Below are positions 61,350 to 64,000 of a stretch of 64,000 nt of DNA, one piece after another; within the stretch, counting starts at the first letter, position 1, and the number at the start of each line of letters is the position of its first letter. The stretch spans positions 1 to 64,000 of the forward strand of contig JAEZFK010000058.1 of assembly GCA_023437715.1 (NCBI GenBank), given 5' to 3'. Made by a program: the position numbers and the translations under genes. The DNA comes from Bacillota bacterium. GTDB taxonomy: Bacteria; Bacillota; Clostridia; Lachnospirales; Lachnospiraceae. Below the pieces are notes generated by a model. That model ran no database searches, had not been told where the DNA came from, and saw only the letters and a list, made by a program, of their open reading frames with translations.

Positions 61350-61378
61350 TTGACAAAGATATACGTATATGTTATAGT
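61350..61378 (+). promoter_or_regulatory. treP promoter with TreR operator
   Basis: TTGACA (61350-61355), 17-base spacer, TATAGT (61373-61378). The perfect palindrome ATATACGTATAT (61359-61370) lies inside the spacer, so a bound repressor would block polymerase. A second palindrome AACATATATGTT (61393-61404) is just downstream of the start. Confidence 0.75.
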
Positions 61379-61443
61379 AAAAATACGAAAAGAACATATA
61401 TGTTACCAGAAATTTAAAAACATATGGGAAAAGGAGTATGGAT

Positions 61444-62853
61444 ATGGGGAAATATGAAAGCGATGCCAGGCAATTGCTGGAACTCGTAGGAGGAAAGGGG
61501 AATATAGGGGCTGTCACCCACTGTATAACCAGAATGCGTTTTGTGCTGTCAGATCCGTCAAAGGCGGATACCAAGGGAATTGAGGCTCTTCCAAGCGTTA
61601 AGGGCACCTTTACACAGGCCGGACAGTTTCAGGTCATCATCGGCAATGATGTACAGACGTTTTATAATGACTTCGTCAAGATATCGGGAATTGAAGGGGT
61701 GTCAAAGGACGAGGTAAAGAAAGAAGCAAAGGGAAACATGAACCCCTTGCAGCGGATCGTGGCTGATATTGCGGAAATATTTGCTCCCCTGATCCCGGCC
61801 ATTATCGTAGGAGGTCTTATTCTGGGCTTTCGGAATGTCATCGGAGAGATCAAGTTCATGAACGACGGAACAGAGACTCTGGTGGCGGTTTCCCAGTTCT
61901 GGTCCGGCGTATACAGCTTCCTCTGGCTTTTAGGCGAAGCGATTTTCCACTTCCTGCCGGTAGGCATTACCTGGTCTGTTACGAGAAAGATGGGAACCAC
62001 CCAGATTCTGGGCATTGTTCTCGGATTAACCCTGGTTTCTCCCCAGCTTTTAAACGCCTATGCCATGGCGCCGGGCGTTGAAGTTCCTGTCTGGGATTTC
62101 GGTTTTGTAAAAATGAGGATGGTAGGCTATCAGGCTCAGGTCATTCCGGCTATTTTAGCAGGCTTTGTACTGGTTTATTTAGAGAGATTCTTTAAGAAGA
62201 TTACCCCTCAGACTATTTCCATGATTGTAGTTCCGTTTTGCTCCCTGCTTCTGGCAGTCATCGCGGCTCATGCAGTGGTAGGGCCTATCGGCTGGGCCAT
62301 TGGTTCTGCAATTTCCAAGGTGGTCTATGCAGGGCTTACCTCCAGCTTCCGCTGGCTGTTTGCCACCTTATTCGGCTTTGTTTATGCTCCTCTTGTTATC
62401 ACCGGACTTCACCACATGACAAATGCCATTGACTTACAGCTCATGGCAGAATTCGGCGGAACCATGCTGTGGCCGATGATCGCCTTATCCAACATTGCCC
62501 AGGGCTCTGCGGTACTTGGCATGATTTATTTGCAGAAAAAGGATGAGGAATCAAAGCAGATTTCCATTCCTGCCTGCATTTCCTGTTACCTGGGCGTTAC
62601 GGAACCGGCTATGTTCGGTGTGAACTTAAAACGGGGCTTCCCATTCCTTTCCGCCATGATTGGCTCTGCCATTGCAGCTACAGTTTCCGTAGGAATGAAT
62701 GTTATGGCAAACTCCATCGGCGTAGGCGGAATCCCCGGAATCTTGTCCATTCAGCCTCAGTACATGGGAACTTTCGCTCTGTGCATGGTAATCGCCATTG
62801 CGGTGCCTTTTTCCCTGACTGTCATTGCAGGAAAGAAGAAAGGAATTCAGTAA
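61444..62853 (+). CDS. treP: PTS trehalose-specific EIIBC component
   Basis: A 469-residue membrane transporter and phosphotransferase. The N-terminal EIIB domain has the phosphorylated Cys in GAVTHCITRMRFVL (about 28); the EIIC domain from about 100 has about ten membrane segments with VTEPAMFGVN-type signature LGVTEPAMFGVNL near 380. No EIIA domain is fused, so phosphate must come from a glucose-type EIIA elsewhere. It imports trehalose as trehalose-6-phosphate. The start at 61444 is preferred because AAGGAG would abut the ATG at 61438. Confidence 0.92.
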   Translation: MGKYESDARQLLELVGGKGNIGAVTHCITRMRFVLSDPSKADTKGIEALPSVKGTFTQAGQFQVIIGNDVQTFYNDFVKISGIEGVSKDEVKKEAKGNMNPLQRIVADIAEIFAPLIPAIIVGGLILGFRNVIGEIKFMNDGTETLVAVSQFWSGVYSFLWLLGEAIFHFLPVGITWSVTRKMGTTQILGIVLGLTLVSPQLLNAYAMAPGVEVPVWDFGFVKMRMVGYQAQVIPAILAGFVLVYLERFFKKITPQTISMIVVPFCSLLLAVIAAHAVVGPIGWAIGSAISKVVYAGLTSSFRWLFATLFGFVYAPLVITGLHHMTNAIDLQLMAEFGGTMLWPMIALSNIAQGSAVLGMIYLQKKDEESKQISIPACISCYLGVTEPAMFGVNLKRGFPFLSAMIGSAIAATVSVGMNVMANSIGVGGIPGILSIQPQYMGTFALCMVIAIAVPFSLTVIAGKKKGIQ

Positions 62854-64000
62854 ATGCAGAACTTTAAGAAATCATGTGTATATCAGATTTATCCCAAATC
62901 CTTTATGGATACAAACGGGGACGGAATCGGGGACTTGAAGGGCGTTATTGAAAAGCTGGATTATTTAAAGCTGCTGGGAGTGGATTACCTCTGGCTGACT
63001 CCGTTTTTCCTCTCGCCCCAAAATGATAACGGCTATGATATTGAGGATTACTGCCGGATCGATCCCCTGTTTGGGACAATGAAGGATTTAGAGCAGCTGA
63101 TTGCAGGGGCAGGGGAGCGGGATATGAGGCTCATGCTTGACATGGTTTTTAACCACACCTCTACAAACCATGAGTGGTTTCAAAAGGCCCTTGCCGGTGA
63201 AAAGGAGTACCAGGATTACTATTTCTTTCAGGATGGCATTAAGGGGAATCCGCCCACCAACTGGCAGTCCAAGTTCGGCGGAAGCGCCTGGGAGTATGTG
63301 GAAGACTTGGGAAAATATTATCTTCATTTGTATGATGTTACCCAGGCGGACTTAAACTGGGAGAATCCCCGGGTACGGGAAGAGATAAAAAAGGTAATCC
63401 GGTTCTGGAAAGAGAAAGGAATCCGGGGATTCCGGTTCGATGTCATCAACCTGGTTTCCAAGCCTTCAGCCTGGGAAGATGATGAGGAAGGGGATGGCCG
63501 CCGTTTCTATACGGACGGCCCCCGGATTCATGAATATTTAAGGGAAATCTCAGAGGATACGGGTCTGGATGCAGAGGATGTGGTCACTGTGGGGGAGATG
63601 TCTTCCACCACCATTGATCACTGCATCCGGTACACGAACCCGGAGGAAAAGCAGCTTAAGATGTGCTTTAATTTTCACCATTTAAAGGTGGATTATAAGG
63701 ACGGGGACAAATGGTCTCTCATGCCCTTTGCTTTTGAACGGCTGAAAAAGATTTTCCACACCTGGCAGGAGAGTATGGCTGAGGGGAACGGATGGAATGC
63801 GGTGTTCTGGTGCAATCACGACCAGCCCAGGGCTGTGTCCAGATTTGGAGACGACGGCATTTACAGAAAGCAGAGCGCAAAAATGCTGGCCATGGTCATC
63901 CATGGAATGCGGGGAACCCCCTATATTTATCAGGGAGAGGAAATCGGCATGACAAATGCCCATTTTACGGATATTTCCCAGTACCGGGATGTGGAAAGCC
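62854..64000 (+). CDS. treC: Alpha,alpha-phosphotrehalase (GH13), cut by window end
   Basis: The first 382 codons are present. A GH13 enzyme hydrolysing trehalose-6-phosphate to glucose and glucose-6-phosphate. It starts MQNFKKSCVYQIYPKSFMDT, with the family motifs DMVFNH (about 97), GFRFDVIN (nucleophile Asp), VGEMSS (acid Glu) and NHDQPR (third Asp). It follows treP immediately (TAAATG), completing the import-and-cleave route. The C-terminal beta domain is outside the window. Confidence 0.93.
   Translation, partial: MQNFKKSCVYQIYPKSFMDTNGDGIGDLKGVIEKLDYLKLLGVDYLWLTPFFLSPQNDNGYDIEDYCRIDPLFGTMKDLEQLIAGAGERDMRLMLDMVFNHTSTNHEWFQKALAGEKEYQDYYFFQDGIKGNPPTNWQSKFGGSAWEYVEDLGKYYLHLYDVTQADLNWENPRVREEIKKVIRFWKEKGIRGFRFDVINLVSKPSAWEDDEEGDGRRFYTDGPRIHEYLREISEDTGLDAEDVVTVGEMSSTTIDHCIRYTNPEEKQLKMCFNFHHLKVDYKDGDKWSLMPFAFERLKKIFHTWQESMAEGNGWNAVFWCNHDQPRAVSRFGDDGIYRKQSAKMLAMVIHGMRGTPYIYQGEEIGMTNAHFTDISQYRDVES

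Overview
The window looks like a chromosomal segment of an anaerobic, spore-forming Bacillota, most likely a Lachnospiraceae (Clostridium/Lacrimispora/Hungatella-like). The pointers are many [FeFe]-hydrogenase proteins, a CotF-like spore coat pair, T-box and yybP-ykoY leaders, strong AGGAGG ribosome sites, sigma-A promoters and tRNAs without an encoded CCA. The species call is inference; no rRNA is present.

Layout. 1-539: tRNA operon on the minus strand (Pro-Gly-Arg-His-Gln-Lys, the last cut by the window edge) behind a consensus promoter. 1.1-2.5 kb: a DNA alkyl-repair methyltransferase and a lipoprotein. 2.6-5.2 kb: a NitT/TauT-type ABC transporter (minus) with a terminator-bearing leader that may be a riboswitch. 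5.6-8.3 kb: purine salvage (punA, ade).

8.3-22.5 kb: a dense hydrogen-metabolism and signalling region. It holds a small [2Fe-2S] protein, a PAS-bearing HydS-like hydrogenase, a SpoIIE-type phosphatase, a ferredoxin-type hydrogenase, two small coat proteins, an electron-bifurcating HydABC operon with an embedded HATPase, and a divergent operon DRTGG / RsbW-like ATPase / fourth H-cluster-like protein / DRTGG / PHP phosphoesterase / 26-residue membrane peptide. Together these look like a redox or H2-sensing circuit wired to protein phosphorylation (inference). No hydEFG maturases lie in the window.

22.5-30.6 kb: a decayed gene, a secreted polysaccharide deacetylase, and an AT-richer GH127-type glycosidase / sugar ABC / AraC island. 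30.6-38.7 kb: housekeeping genes (RlmI-like methyltransferase, ECF S component with a DUF4430 partner, degenerate sirtuin, hisH-hisF, ung, uppP, HPr-like protein, DAHP synthase, beta-flower protein). 38.8-45.2 kb: Ca2+/Mn2+ P-type ATPase behind a yybP-ykoY riboswitch with tandem terminators, tyrS behind a Tyr T-box, and an HD-GYP protein.

45.6-59.3 kb: rhamnogalacturonan (pectin) use: a frameshifted YesN/AraC-type regulator, an LplABC-type oligosaccharide ABC transporter, a PL26-like exo-lyase, a PL11 lyase fused to an SGNH acetylesterase, a GH105 unsaturated glycuronyl hydrolase and a deacetylase. 59.5-64 kb: a peroxiredoxin, a 5'-3' exonuclease remnant, and a trehalose operon (treR, treP, treC) whose promoters carry TreR-like ATATACGTATAT operators inside the spacers; treC runs off the end.
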